64,000 bases of DNA, taken from Limonium bicolor (taxonomy: Eukaryota > Streptophyta > Magnoliopsida > Caryophyllales > Plumbaginaceae). How positions within the stretch are numbered: the stretch's first letter is position 1; every line of letters starts with the position of its first letter. Positions 12,362 to 24,807 of the stretch are shown here, piece after piece. Made by a program: the position numbers and the translations under genes. Below the pieces are notes generated by a model that saw only the letters and a list, made by a program, of their open reading frames with translations, made no database searches and had not been told where the DNA came from. The stretch is taken from contig CM041776.1 of assembly GCA_023374045.1 (NCBI GenBank), forward strand, positions 321,309,925 to 321,373,924. Direction: 5' to 3'.

Positions 12362-15300
12362 TGAAATACCCCAAATCAACATAAGTTGATTAAGGATCAA
12401 TTAAGGCAATGAAACATGCCTTAAAACCATTAGAAATCAATTCAAGATCACTTGGGGCAAAATGTGCCTTAAGAGTATTAAGGGTTAGTTATCGAACCAT
12501 TAAGGCTAAATGTACCTTAAAACCATCAAGGAAGGCTAAAATATTCCTTAGGATCATTAAGGATCAATTTCAAACAATTTAAGGCAAAAATGTGTCTTTT
12601 GACCACTTAAGGCAAAAATGTGCTTTAAGACCCCTAAAGGATTATGTGACCTTGAGTGAGATCCAAATGGGGTTTCTATATCTCATATACAGGATGGGAA
12701 TGAGAGGGAACACCTACATAGAAAAACTCATCCTAAAAGTGGGTTAAAACACAAAACATTCCTTAAGACACATTTTTATGAAAAAGTTTAAAATTTGACT
12801 TTTGGTGGTTATTATGGCTAGTATACATTATAGTGAAGTAATGAACTATAATTATACATATGAGAGAGCCTAACTATGAACAAAAAAAATCCAAATTGGC
12901 ACCAATTTCAGCCAAATGTCAAACAAGGCCTTATTTTCATTCATCTTTGTTATTTACCCAAAATGCCATAACAAATATCTTTTGATGGCCGCCAGCTCCT
13001 AGGGTGACTCACCATATCAACTGCTTCTTTTCTTCCTTAGTCAATGTTGCTTTAAGACTTAAAAGTCTTCATTTCATTAAGATATCATCACTTCTCTTAC
13101 ACACTTTCTCTCACCCTGCTCCCATGACTCATGAATCCTCCCTTCTCCACCAGCCTTCTTCATCTTCTTCCCTTGATTCAGTGAAGAAATTCAAGCTCCA
13201 AGACAAAGAACACCATTAAAACACCAAATTCCTTCCTCCCTTCTCACCATTTCTCCATCTACAACAAGAAGGCACACCAAACCTTCATTTTATTGAGATA
13301 AATATGATATTTTAACACATTTTCAAGGGCAAAACCGTGGAGGAACAATGGTAGAAGCAACCAGCTTGTAATCTTGGCTAAAGGTAAAAAAAACATGATT
13401 TAAGCCCCATTTTCCCCTCTTCTCTTTTGGTGTCCGGAAATCACCACTTACCTAGCTCTTTTTCCTTCATCTTTCCACACAAATCTCAAGCTTCGTCAAG
13501 CTCCAAGAGCTAACCAAATATCTGGGCAGAAAAGCGTCCTTAAGAGACTTTAAGGTAAATCACATTTAGCACTCGTTTTGCGTTTTAAGCTTAGTCTTCC
13601 TTTTGAATATGTTTAGGAGATTAAGATCTGAACTTGGCTCCTTTCCTTCTCTTTTGTTTTGTGGCCGAAAATGGAGGGACACTCATTTGGAGTGTTGGCC
13701 AAAGGTTAAAGAAGAAACAAGGTGGAAAAGCTCCAAAAATCAACTTTAAGAAGAGTACGTTCTTAATCCAAGACACTAGTGCTTAAAACACCCTTTAAAA
13801 CCCTATATTTATGCAGAGATATAACCTCCCCCTTATGTTTAAATAGGGATGAGAGTTACCACCCAAATTAGTCATCTTTGGAGCATAAAAGGGTAAGTTG
13901 TGACCTTAAGGTTATATTGTGTTTTGAGTTGTTTTTATGGGGTTTTAAGTTATGGCCGAATGGAAGCTGCTATTTAAAATGACCTAAATATGGACATAAA
14001 ACTATGCTAACACTTTAGGTTATGTTCACAGATGACTTAAGGTCTTAAATGTCACCTTTGACAAGTTTTAAGTGTTTTATGGTGGGTAACCAAACATGGT
14101 CAAGAAGGAGACTTGAAAAATGAGTTAAAATGACCTAAGACAAGTCATAAAACTATATTAGAACATTTGATTATGTTTTCCAAGGAATTAAGGACCTAAA
14201 AGTCAATATAACATAAGTTTAAGTAATTTTATATAAATTATAACCTTGGGAAGAATGGGGGCTGTTTGAATATTTTATGGTTATTTAAATTTAAGTTTAT
14301 GGTTTGTAATAAGGCCAAGTGTTTAGGCCAAGTTTATAAGCATATTTGATGTTTTAATGCTTTAAATGTTAAGGACTATTATAGTATTTAGTTACATATG
14401 TAATATGATGTTAAAGGGTTGTTTAGGTGAGAAAAACCACCTCAACAGGTTGGTGTAAAAATACCTACGAAAATAGGTTATGTTTGGATGGAGTTTAGAG
14501 ATAAAAGTTGATTTAAAAGTGAGTAGGAATTTATGGGAAGTTCTAGTTATTAAGTGAGTAAAGGATGAGCAGGTAAATGTAAATAAATAAAATATGGAGT
14601 GACAAATGGTAAATAGGCCGAAAGTTAGGCCTTAGTTTGTTAAGGAATCCAAATTACAAGTTTTTGTAAGTTTTAGGAGTTAAATGAAAACCCTAGGAAG
14701 TGTTAGGAACTTAGGGGTCAATTCTTAATTTCTGGAAAATTAAAGTCAAGGCAGAATATTGGGCCAAACTTGGGAAGACGTTGGGGCTTTGACCAGGTAA
14801 GAGAAAGAAATGTTAGGAAAATGAACTAAAGGAAGATTAGTGGTGAATTGTAAGAATATAAAAAGATGTGGGGTCCCTTTGTAAATTTGAGAAAAATGGA
14901 GTGAAAAATAAAGTATGACAGTTGGGGTATGTTCGACAATATTAAGAAACTGAGACAACACCTTGGAATAAATTAAATAAGGAGTTAGAATTATAACATA
15001 TCGTAAGTGTAAGGTTAGAAAACATTTAGTGGGCAAAAGTGTAATAATGAATACATAAGGGGTATGGTCGTGAATTATATAAAGTTAGGGATGAAGTTTA
15101 ATATAAGGTTGAAGATTACATAACATAGCATTAAGAGTATGATTTAATGTCAATATATGGAAGTTAGTATTAATTATAGGATTTTATAATTCATATGAAA
15201 GAATATGAATAATGAGGTATTATAAATTATATAATAAGGTTTGGGGATTTAATAAATTAAGAGTAAGATGGTTATAAGGTTGTGAACCATATTAACAAAC

Positions 15301-17605
15301 ATTAGATATAAGATTTTAATGTTAATAAGTAAAAGTAGTGCAAACTAAAAGAGTTTGTAGCTCACATGAAATAATGGAAGTTGGTATGATTTAAAGGATC
15401 TTATAATTTATATGAGAGAGAATGAATATTTGGGGTATTATGAGTTATATTACAAGGTAGAAAATTGAATAAATTTAAGGTGAAGTTTAAAGTAAAGTGG
15501 GGAATCACATTATATAACATTAAGCATAAAGACTTAATGTTAAGGTATAAAGGTTTAAACAAATAAACAAATTACATAATTCAAGGATAAAATTTATGAA
15601 TTATATAATAATGTTGACTTTAATACCTTGACCAAGTCAACCAAATTGACCAAAGAGGGTCAAGTTGACCAACTCATAAATTGAGTGGGAATTTAAATGC
15701 CAAAGGCTGTTAATACTCAAAGGTCAATTACATTAAATATCATATAGTAACAAAGTCTATATGAATGTGTATATATATATATCAATATATACTTACGAAT
15801 AAAAGAGATGAAATATGAGAATTAAATCCTAAGTTGTAGTATAATACCACATGTTAGTTACTAACATAATTAAACGATTAAATAACTAACCCGAACTTGT
15901 TAAGAACCCGGGTAATGACGATTGATTACTTAATCACGGGGTTAAATATAGGGGGATTAGTAGTTACTCAGATTATCGAATGAGTTTGAGTTATAGTGAA
16001 TTAACACTTAGCGGTATATTCCAGAGCTGAGTACTTAGAGGATGACGCGTGCTAGGACGTCTACCTGCCTCTTCGTCGGTGAATAGTATGTTATTGTGTG
16101 GTCCGATTGTTCCTGAGGATTTCCTTAGGTTCGGACATATATGTGTGAATGCTTGATAAGAGCGATATGTGTGCAATTATATTGATATGTTTTTGTGATT
16201 TTAATTACCCAATTATCTCACGTTATTAATTGTGCGCGAACGTCTTTCGGACCGAGGCAATACCGAATGCAAGCTCGAATCGAGTTGTGATTAAAGATAA
16301 GGAAAATGTTGCTCATGAACAATTAACGAGATATATCATAATATCCCTAATCAGCCTAAGTAAATAACTTGGGCAGAGAATCGGTAATACCATTCTCGAG
16401 AGCATATGTATTCGAGCATGAAAGTAACCTAGATAAATTCTAGGTGAACATTAAAGACCTAAAAAGCCAACACTTGGAGAATATATTCACTATAACCTAA
16501 GAGTTGATCTTAGGTAAGAGGATTAAGAAAACTTAATCACATGGTAAAAAGAATGAATACGAGGAGAAATCCAGGAATCATTGATTACTTGGTTGTGCAT
16601 TGTGATCATGAGGGGATGACTGTTACAGGTCCGCTCAAGGAAATTCCAATAACCGATAGGTCCCTTGGTCGGAAGGAACTACCTTTAGTGCATGGCTACG
16701 ACCGCTAGAGACGCCTTTTCGAAGGCAAAAAGGAAATATAGAGATCTTCAGATCATTGGTCGGATGGCACTACTGTTGGTGCACAGGCCACTGCCCAAAT
16801 AAACAAAGAGTATATGAAATGGTTCTCTTAACATGACGCCTGCCTGGAATTAAAGAATTAAAGGTTAAACATATGAGTGAATGAACACTAGTTAAAAGTT
16901 AGTACGAGACTTTAATAACGCTCGTAAATATGGATAACGAATGGAAGGACCTCGAAGGTTGAATAAATGGGAACCATTCTAAAGAAACAACTCCCGTATC
17001 TTTATCGTACACACTCGTTTATTGTTTTGGTTATTTGCATAAAATTATATGTGGAATTGTGTGTGTGTATCTAGGATGAAATGTTGAATGTTTAATATTG
17101 AATTTATAGTTTTTACTATATATAAGTAAAATGGAACAACATGTAAATGAACCGCATGATAACTCGACTAATTAACTTGAGGAGTTTAAAGGTTCATGAC
17201 AATTAGGCAGTAGCATACTCAGCGGTTGTGCGGAGCCTTTATGGCAAACATATTACAGGTGCGTGATTGAAGATGAAAGCCGGAGTACGGGATTTTGGGG
17301 GGTAGTTAGCGGTATACTTGTTTACCCTACTTTTGGACTATGTTTTGAATTGTATCGCTGTTGTATATGGTTTTGGATACTGCTCACTAGTTTACGGATT
17401 TAGTATTGTGTAAAATGGATGTCTATCTCTCGTCATCACAACGTGTTTTGAATTATGTTTGTATTTGGACGCTTCATTGCTAACAGGGGTGAGTAGTGGC
17501 TGTAACACCCAGTTAGTACGATCGGTTTTATTTCCGCTGCGACTGGTCTATTTGATTATGTTAAGCACTATAGTTAATTCGAATTTACGAGGTAGGGGTG
17601 TTACA
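12362..17605 (+). mobile_element. Long LTR A (5.2 kb), probably solo
   Basis: Starts TGAAATACCCC and ends GGGGTGTTACA. It has no protein-coding domains, and no PBS follows the right end: the next sequence belongs to the degenerate minus-strand gene. The flanking 5-mers are AAATA (12357-12361) and AACTA (17606-17610), a match at four of five positions, so the TSD is only approximate. The segment TGTGCGCGAACGTC at 16231-16244 recurs at 25097-25110 inside the element at 19761, and the CCTGAGGA.TTCCT and tACTCAGCG..TTTATGGCA modules are shared in the same order, so the two are one family. Its last 1.7 kb is duplicated at 55315-57008. Confidence 0.65.
15100..15560. repeat. Diverged AT-rich tandem units in LTR A
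   Basis: The theme 'ATTA-gataAga-TTTAATGT-AA-ta' recurs near 15124, 15296 and 15528, each time near TTATAATTtATATGA-type text and a TGAATAA run. Spacing is about 170-230 bp. Copies are diverged and the unit boundaries are uncertain. Confidence 0.45.
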
Positions 17606-19755
17606 AACTATCTCATCGCTTTGGAGGTATTCGACACATGAACGGTGTAGTCTTCTATAAGACATGCAACATATCTAAATTCTTCATCGGTTATCCCCTT
17701 TACACTCAGTAGTATGACAACTTCCATTATTTTAGTAAGTTTCCCCTCTCTCTGTCGTACCTCATTGTAGTTAGGCCTCTAAGAACCAAGCAGCATGTCC
17801 TCTACATGATTTGTAAGTGACGAATTGTAAGTAAGCTTTAGTTCCATGAACATAATGTACAGCTGGTCAAGAAACCCATCTTTCAACACAACAGACATGA
17901 ATGCCGCTTCCTATTTCCGGGATTTGATGTTTGAACCTCCTCACGAAAGTGTTGTTGTTGATATTTGGCTAATAATAGAACAAATCTTGTCTCAAACTCC
18001 TCAACAGCTTGAAGGATGATGAACTTTATCAAATCCCTCTTATTGTCACTCAACTTCTTTTGCACTAATTCAAGGACACGAGTGCCCCCTTCCATTACCA
18101 ACGTTATCCGACAAAGATAATAGTAGTAGTCGTCATTTAATATATATGTTGTATATGAACATAATAATGGTTATTGTTACTTGTTAGATACTAAAGTAGT
18201 TGTTAAAGACTATGCCATTAGAACCTACATAAAGTGTTCCAACATTACCACGACCTTAACCCCATTCCCCCAAAAATTAGACTTCACTTTCAAAACACAA
18301 CAACTACCCCAAACTGTCACTTCATAAACCGGTCATCCACCATCCCAATCCCTTATTGCCCACTGCCATACTTGTCATTGCAAGTCTGGCGAACCCATTC
18401 AAAAATCTCTTAATCATCCTCCAGTGCGATGAAAGAAGCCCTCTGGTTCCTTTCACCTAGTACGAAGGTGACGTGAACAATCATCTTCTTCCTGAAACCT
18501 CTAATACTCCTTATCCTGGCAACAACTTCTTGCACTGATATAACAGGGTCTGGTATGGCCGCTTGTTGTTGTAGGCCGTATATCATTGTTATGAAATTTG
18601 TCATTTAGACCGCCCTTCGGATCGTGGATATTATCAAGAACTACCACAGACTTTCCCTTGCTACCTTTCGATTTTTCTTGCAAATGGTACCATCACAAAT
18701 GCGTTGCAATTTTCCCCTCCTTTCACCGTGGGGAACACCCATAGTTGTTATTTCCATTAGCTCATCCCACTGAGATGGTTTATAGCTTCGTGGGTTATCC
18801 ACAGGCTGAGTAATCAATGACAATAAGGGAGACTTACTATCAAGATCATTATTTCCATAAACAAAGTTAGATTGACTACGTGAACCTACCTGATCTACAC
18901 TAGGGACATAACCTGTGGAACTACCCGCCACTAACCCGACATATTGTCTAACGTGGAATGAATTAGCAAGTGAACTTGCGGCACCTCTAGCAGCATTAGT
19001 GGTGAAGTCAAATATAGGACTTGATTCATCCCCATCACCCCTGGAATGGAGCAATGACCCTCTATCTATTTGACTCAACCATGTCACTGCTCCCACGGTG
19101 CTGGTTGCCCACTGATATTTCCCACAGCCACAGGTGGCATCTGAGTATGTGATTTCGACAAAAGGAATCGGTTGGTTATTTCTTCCTCATCAGAGTTGCT
19201 ACCATCAATAGTAGAATAGTTATTCTATCCGGGTATATTTCCACTAGGTGTCTGTCTTAGATCACCAGTTGCATACCACTGGCCCCATATCAACTCCATG
19301 TTGTCCACTAAATACGATGACCACTTAGAATTTACCATCTTCACAATAGCACTATCCTCCTACAGATGTAATATGACCCATCAACACATATCCTATTATG
19401 AACAGCTTCAAACATAATTGTTCACTACTTTATAGAATACAAATTTAAATGCTAGTTCACCTTTGCTCTATTGCTTATCCATTTTGGTGGGTAAGTAACA
19501 GATTTACCACTTCGTTTGTTGTAGTTCCTTGCATTTCCTCCAACCTCTCTTAAGTGTATCACCTTTGTTTTTGCACTGGTCCTTATCTACTGGTGGCAAC
19601 CCTTCCCTTTTTTTATTGTTAAACTTCTCTGTCGGTGGTACCATTTGCGTTACACCTACAACTGTCCCAGCCCTTCCTATTTGAAGCCTGGCCTCCTCCA
19701 CCAGCAAGGACACCAGAATTTCAACATCATCCATGGTCCAATCATGTTTCGGTTC
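17606..19755 (-). pseudogene. Degenerate plant gene with possible Myb/SANT-like segment, copy A
   Basis: Short open blocks on the minus strand read in a sensible order. Near 19740-19500 is MDDVEILVSLLVEEARL and later GDTLKRGWRKCKELQ, resembling the helix pattern of plant Myb/SANT-like (Myb_DNA-bind_3) proteins. KWSSYLVDNMELIWGQW follows near 19330, a Ser/Asp-rich linker at 19096-18641, and then 18604-18410, 18101-17883 and a block ending near 17632 (ITDEEFRYVACLIEDYTV). Frames shift between blocks, so these are either exons or decayed coding. The solo-LTR-like element at 19761 interrupts it. The equivalent stretch in copy B is uninterrupted. Function is not identified, and the Myb/SANT call is weak. 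Confidence 0.4.
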
Positions 19756-22229
19756 CTTAGTGAAATATCCCTAATATTAATTACTTAAATTAATCATGAA
19801 TTAATTATATAAAATGATTAATGAGAGATTAAGGAATTAAATATCCTTAAATAAAAAAAAGGGGAACAATATAATATTTAATTATACCCTAAAAAGTCGT
19901 TAGGAAACATTAACGAAACCTAAAACGACATCGAGGATGTTTAGGAAAAAGAAATGTAAATGGAAATAAAACTAATCGTTTTACCTCGAAAAATGTGTCA
20001 TAAATATTTAAGAAGTGAAAACGAGACCTTAGACACCTTATAAAATTATTTGGGTATTTTTGAAGGCATTTGAAAATTGGTTAAACAGTCGGAATAAAAG
20101 ATATCGCGTTTTCGCCTAAAATGGCGAAATGCAAACCAATTAAAAATTAAATACTAATTATTATAGTTTATAAATATCAATAATAATTATTGGTTGAACA
20201 TACAAATTTAGAATCATAAAATGATTTGTCTCGTTAAACGGGACAACGTGTCACAAACGGCATGAAAAACGGGTATAAAACAAGTTAGTAACGACATATT
20301 AAACGAAATATTGTAAACAAATATATATGGGCCGACCAGCTAACATACTGGGCCGGCCCAGTCTTTATTCTCCCACGGTTCAGCCCAGCCCCAAATTAAT
20401 TCAGCCCACCTCTTCATCCTCTATCCTCTCGGTAATATACCCACTGAAAGTTGCAAACCCTAACTTCATTCTCTACACTAACGGCAATTTACAAACCCTA
20501 AGCCTCTCTTAATCCTCACGGTAATTCTTCAAACCCTAACAAGGAGCATTCTCTCGCCGCCTCTCCCTCTCTCGATTGTTCCTTCTCATTCTGCAACCCT
20601 AAACCGGCGAACTGGGAAAAATGTTGCGCCTCCATTCTAACCCTTTTCCTTCTCTCAATCTCACCGTCTCTCCTTCTACCTTCAGTCACGGTAAAACGCA
20701 ACCCTAACTCTGGCAAACGAATCTGGCGCCTCTCGTGTGTTCTCTTCTAGCACTGGCGAACAAGGAACTTGACACTACGCCTCACTCTACCACTTCCGAC
20801 GCTTCCAAACAAGGAGCACCAGTTCCAGTTCGAAATCGAACAGAGAACAAGGTAAAAGTTTCAGTTCTATTCTCCTTTGACCTCGACCATTTTCGTTTTG
20901 AAACCCCAGTCTAACTTGATTCCTTCTATTCCTTCTCTTTCTCTGTTCGAACACGAGTAATACCCACAAAGGGCTTGCTCCTTGGCTAGATTTGAAACTA
21001 CGAGGAGGAAAACAATAAACCGAGTCCCAACTGAAGAGTAAGCACCAGATCTACGAGTTTGAACTCGAAACTAGCATTTCATCGGATTTGAAACCTCAAC
21101 CTAACTAGCTTGTCATTTTCGAACAGGGCCGAAAATCTGGAAGGTAGAGGAGAACTCTCGATCTTTAAGGTGGTGACCATAACCGAAAAATAACTATTTC
21201 TGTCGAATTTGTTTCAATTCTACTCACGTTGGTACATCTGAACTGCTAGTGTAAATGCTGGGTTGTAGTTGCGAGAGTGTGGGAAATCTGGTGAGGATTT
21301 TAAAGTGAAAAATAATAATAATAATAATGATAATTAGTGTTTGAGTTAGAGTTTTGACGTTGTAAGCAGTTTCAAAAAAATATAGGTTGTTGTGTGAGCG
21401 TTTGGCGAATCCGAAAATAGGGTTTAGTTCTGGGTGTTTCGGTTAATTCAAATTTTAAGGGTGGTAAGTGTATTAGTTAAGAATGCTAGAAAATTGTTAA
21501 ATTGAACGCTAGGTTTCTGGTCAAAAGAATACTTAAATCTAAGGGTTTAAAAGTAGTTGGGGTAAATCGGAGTTTAGGAAAAAAATCTAGTCTTAAAACC
21601 GACATTATAGTTTTGAGTCCAAGAGTGGTCAATAAAAAAATAAAAATAAATTAGGGTTTACCATCTGGAAACTTAATTGGAGTTGGGTTAAGATTAATTT
21701 GATTGGAGTTGGGTTAAGATTAATATGAAATTATAGATTGGTTGAAGCTGGTCAAATTTGAACCTTAGACAAAAATTGAAATAAATAATCTGGGTAAGTC
21801 AATTAACCGGACTTAGAAAATCAAAGTGAAGAGTTGGGCTGATCATATAAGAAGTTAGTGATTTGTGATGAGACTAGTAATTTTGGTAAGTTGACTGATT
21901 TATAGATTAAAATGGTTAGTAATAATTATAATACTAGCTGTAAATGTTCTTTAAATTTGTATTAATCGGCAAGTGAATTTTATATATGTATATACGTGTG
22001 TATATATATAACGACTTTTGTATGAATGGTTTTCATTGTATGTGGTGATTTGCTAAATTGGCGTTAACTTAGTAAGCATATGTTAACCGATTCAGAATCA
22101 ATTGGTTAGATTAACCGGTAGAAAGTATAAATGAATTAATAACTTTTAGTTAAATCTGATTAGATGAATTAAAAAAAAAACTAATCGTAACTAGTGCTCT
22201 GTGTAAGTTGGGTATTGTTATGAAAAGAA

Positions 22230-23350
22230 AAATAGAGTTATACTATATGTGCCTACTCGACAATATAACCAACTTATAATAAAACTATAAGTCATATTTG
22301 TTATAAAGTTTAAAATGTTATAATATAAGATGTGTATAACATCATGTACAATATGTGGCAATATGGTAATAATAGACAAGTATGGGAAGTTGATAAAAAT
22401 CAGACTTATGTTCTTAGTGCCTTCTCGACAATTAATTAAACAATTATAAAACTATATGTTATAACGATTTATGAAATAAAATACTATAATATATAGTATG
22501 AGTAACGTTGTATAATATATGTGGCAACATAGTAATTATAAGGAGTAATGATGTGCGGGAAAATAAATAAGAATAGCTAAAGGCTGTTCGGAAATTTCAG
22601 GAAATAAAACCATAGATTATATTGATTATAAAGTTGAAATGATATAATATAAAGTATGTGTTACATTATATAATATGTGTGCTATAGAAGGGAATAAAAG
22701 AAAAATATATAATATGAAGGAAAATGAAATAGAAATGTATATGCCAAACTGGCACTATGAGTGGTTTGTGATAAAACAATATGTTATGTTTATTATAAAG
22801 TTAAAATGTTGTAACATATGATATGTATAACATTATCATTAAATATGTGACAATATTGTAATATCGGAAAATATTAGAAGTTGAAGAGAACCAACATATT
22901 GATACATATGCCTTACGACAATAATATGGTTTTTATTAAAACCATAGGTCATATTTTGTTATAAAGTCTAATGTTATAAAACGTGATATTTATAACATGG
23001 TATGCAATATGTGGTTATATTGCAATAAATAAAAACTAGGGGGAATGAAGAAATAATAAGTGTGTTATGTATGGTGCATTCGACAATTAAAATATAGTTT
23101 CGAAAACTATATATTATAATGTTCAATGCAATATAAAATATCATATTATATGGTATAACGGTATTAATGTAACATTGTATAAGATTATGTGGTCAAAACA
23201 TAATTAATAATACTTAAGGGCCTTGGCGCAAATAATAAGGGTTGGAAAATGAATCTTAAGCCATGGTTTACAATGATATAAGATACTATAGCTATTATAT
23301 AGTATTAATGTGATTAAATGAAACAATCATCATTAATAACATTCACATGA
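22230..23350. repeat. Diverged tandem array, about 150-180 bp period, in LTR B
   Basis: A theme of the type TATAACAT..T..AATATGTGGCAATAT recurs near 22331, 22501, 22653, 22821, 22986 and 23165, with CGACAAT and AAAACTATA.GT.ATA segments between some copies. The six copies are clearly diverged. The same part of LTR A has comparable AT-rich units. Confidence 0.6.
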
Positions 23351-24469
23351 AATAATGTGACAATTAATGAGGAAATGGAATTTATAAATTAAGGTAAGTA
23401 TAAAATAAACATTAGGAATTATAAGTATATGTCATGAAATGTCATAAAATATTAAGATAAGCTCTTAATATAAATTGCATAATAAAATGCAACAAATCAA
23501 AATAATCATCTTACATTAAGATGATGAAAGTGTGACATATAATGTAAGAGTGTGAATAATAAAATATAAATATATGTGTATGTATGTGTGCTGCGCAAGT
23601 ATATGAGAAGAATATAAATAATGAGTACATGATATAGTTGGGAACTATATAATATAAAAGAGTAAATGTTATTACATTATTAAGTTTGTAAAGTACAAGT
23701 TATTTAGTTGAAATTAAATATAACTTGTTACAAGTCTTGAATATATAATACATTGTATTATAATAAACGGTTAAGTAATGATACCGTACAACATTAGTGC
23801 GTGCATTCATGCAATTATATATCATATACCTAAGTATAAATAACAACAATATTAATTCATAGAATGAATTATAAACATTAGTATACAGGCATAATGTATC
23901 GCACGAACTAACGTTGCATGTATACATGCAACTATACATTATAAAGGGATACTCGTATACCTAACCGGATTGGTTAATTTAAATTCTTAAGTATAAACGT
24001 GAATGTGAAGATATATGTTCGTGAATATTATGAGGTACAAAGGAATAAATCCTAACATTCGAGAATGTACAACTATATGTTATACTTTTGTATATACACT
24101 TATATGTACATGCAAGCCTACTAAATAAAGGATTAAGAACATGAACGTACAAGTATGACAATGATATACGGTATAATGTGTGATAACAATATCACACAGA
24201 TTAACAATGCATGCACTCATGCAATTATAAATTATATACTTATCTTGAATACAAATGTATAAATGTAATAATATGTATCAATACCGGTTATACCGGGTCA
24301 AAACCCGAGTGTAGGAAGTACGCCGACATATAAGTCGGGACGTTCTTATGTAATTGACTCACACGCTCAAGCCCGAATGTTAGTAATTATTACAGATGAC
24401 GGGTATTACATAACTGTAACTTAACAATAACAGCTGAGATCCGGGGTTGAAAGGTCGGGATTATTAGTA

Positions 24470-24807
24470 AAAATCAGATTTTTAGTTACATAGGTTCCGG
24501 TAACAACTTAAATTCGTTACCATAATTGTTATTAGTGACAAGTTTTTCGTTACCAAAGATAGTACTAAAGACTACAAAAAATTGAGACTATAATAACGAT
24601 ATAAATGTTACAAAATCATATTTTTAGCAACGATATAATTTTTAATAACGAATAAAAGTCGTTACAATAAATATATTGATCTTTGGTTACGCCACCTCGT
24701 GTGACGACATGTAACGACTTTTGTCGTTATAATAAATTGGATTAGTAACGATTTTAATTTTTGGTAACGATTTTATGTTGTTACCAAACATTTATATTAT
24801 AGTAGTG
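24470..24807. mobile_element. Possible CACTA-type fragment nested in LTR B
   Basis: Dense short subterminal-type repeats (GTAACGA / TCGTTAC, about ten copies in both orientations) lead to a right edge ATAGTAGTG at 24807, whose reverse complement CACTACTAT resembles a CACTA terminal repeat. I do not find the matching left CACTA end or a 3-bp TSD, so the type is uncertain. Confidence 0.35.

Noticed and set aside
12357..17610. Exact TSD for LTR A
   Set aside because: Flanks are AAATA and AACTA, one mismatch, so I do not claim a perfect TSD; LTR A could also be one end of a rearranged element.
23700..24161. Minus-strand frames of 60-79 codons
   Set aside because: Cys/Tyr-rich chance frames in AT-rich LTR sequence.
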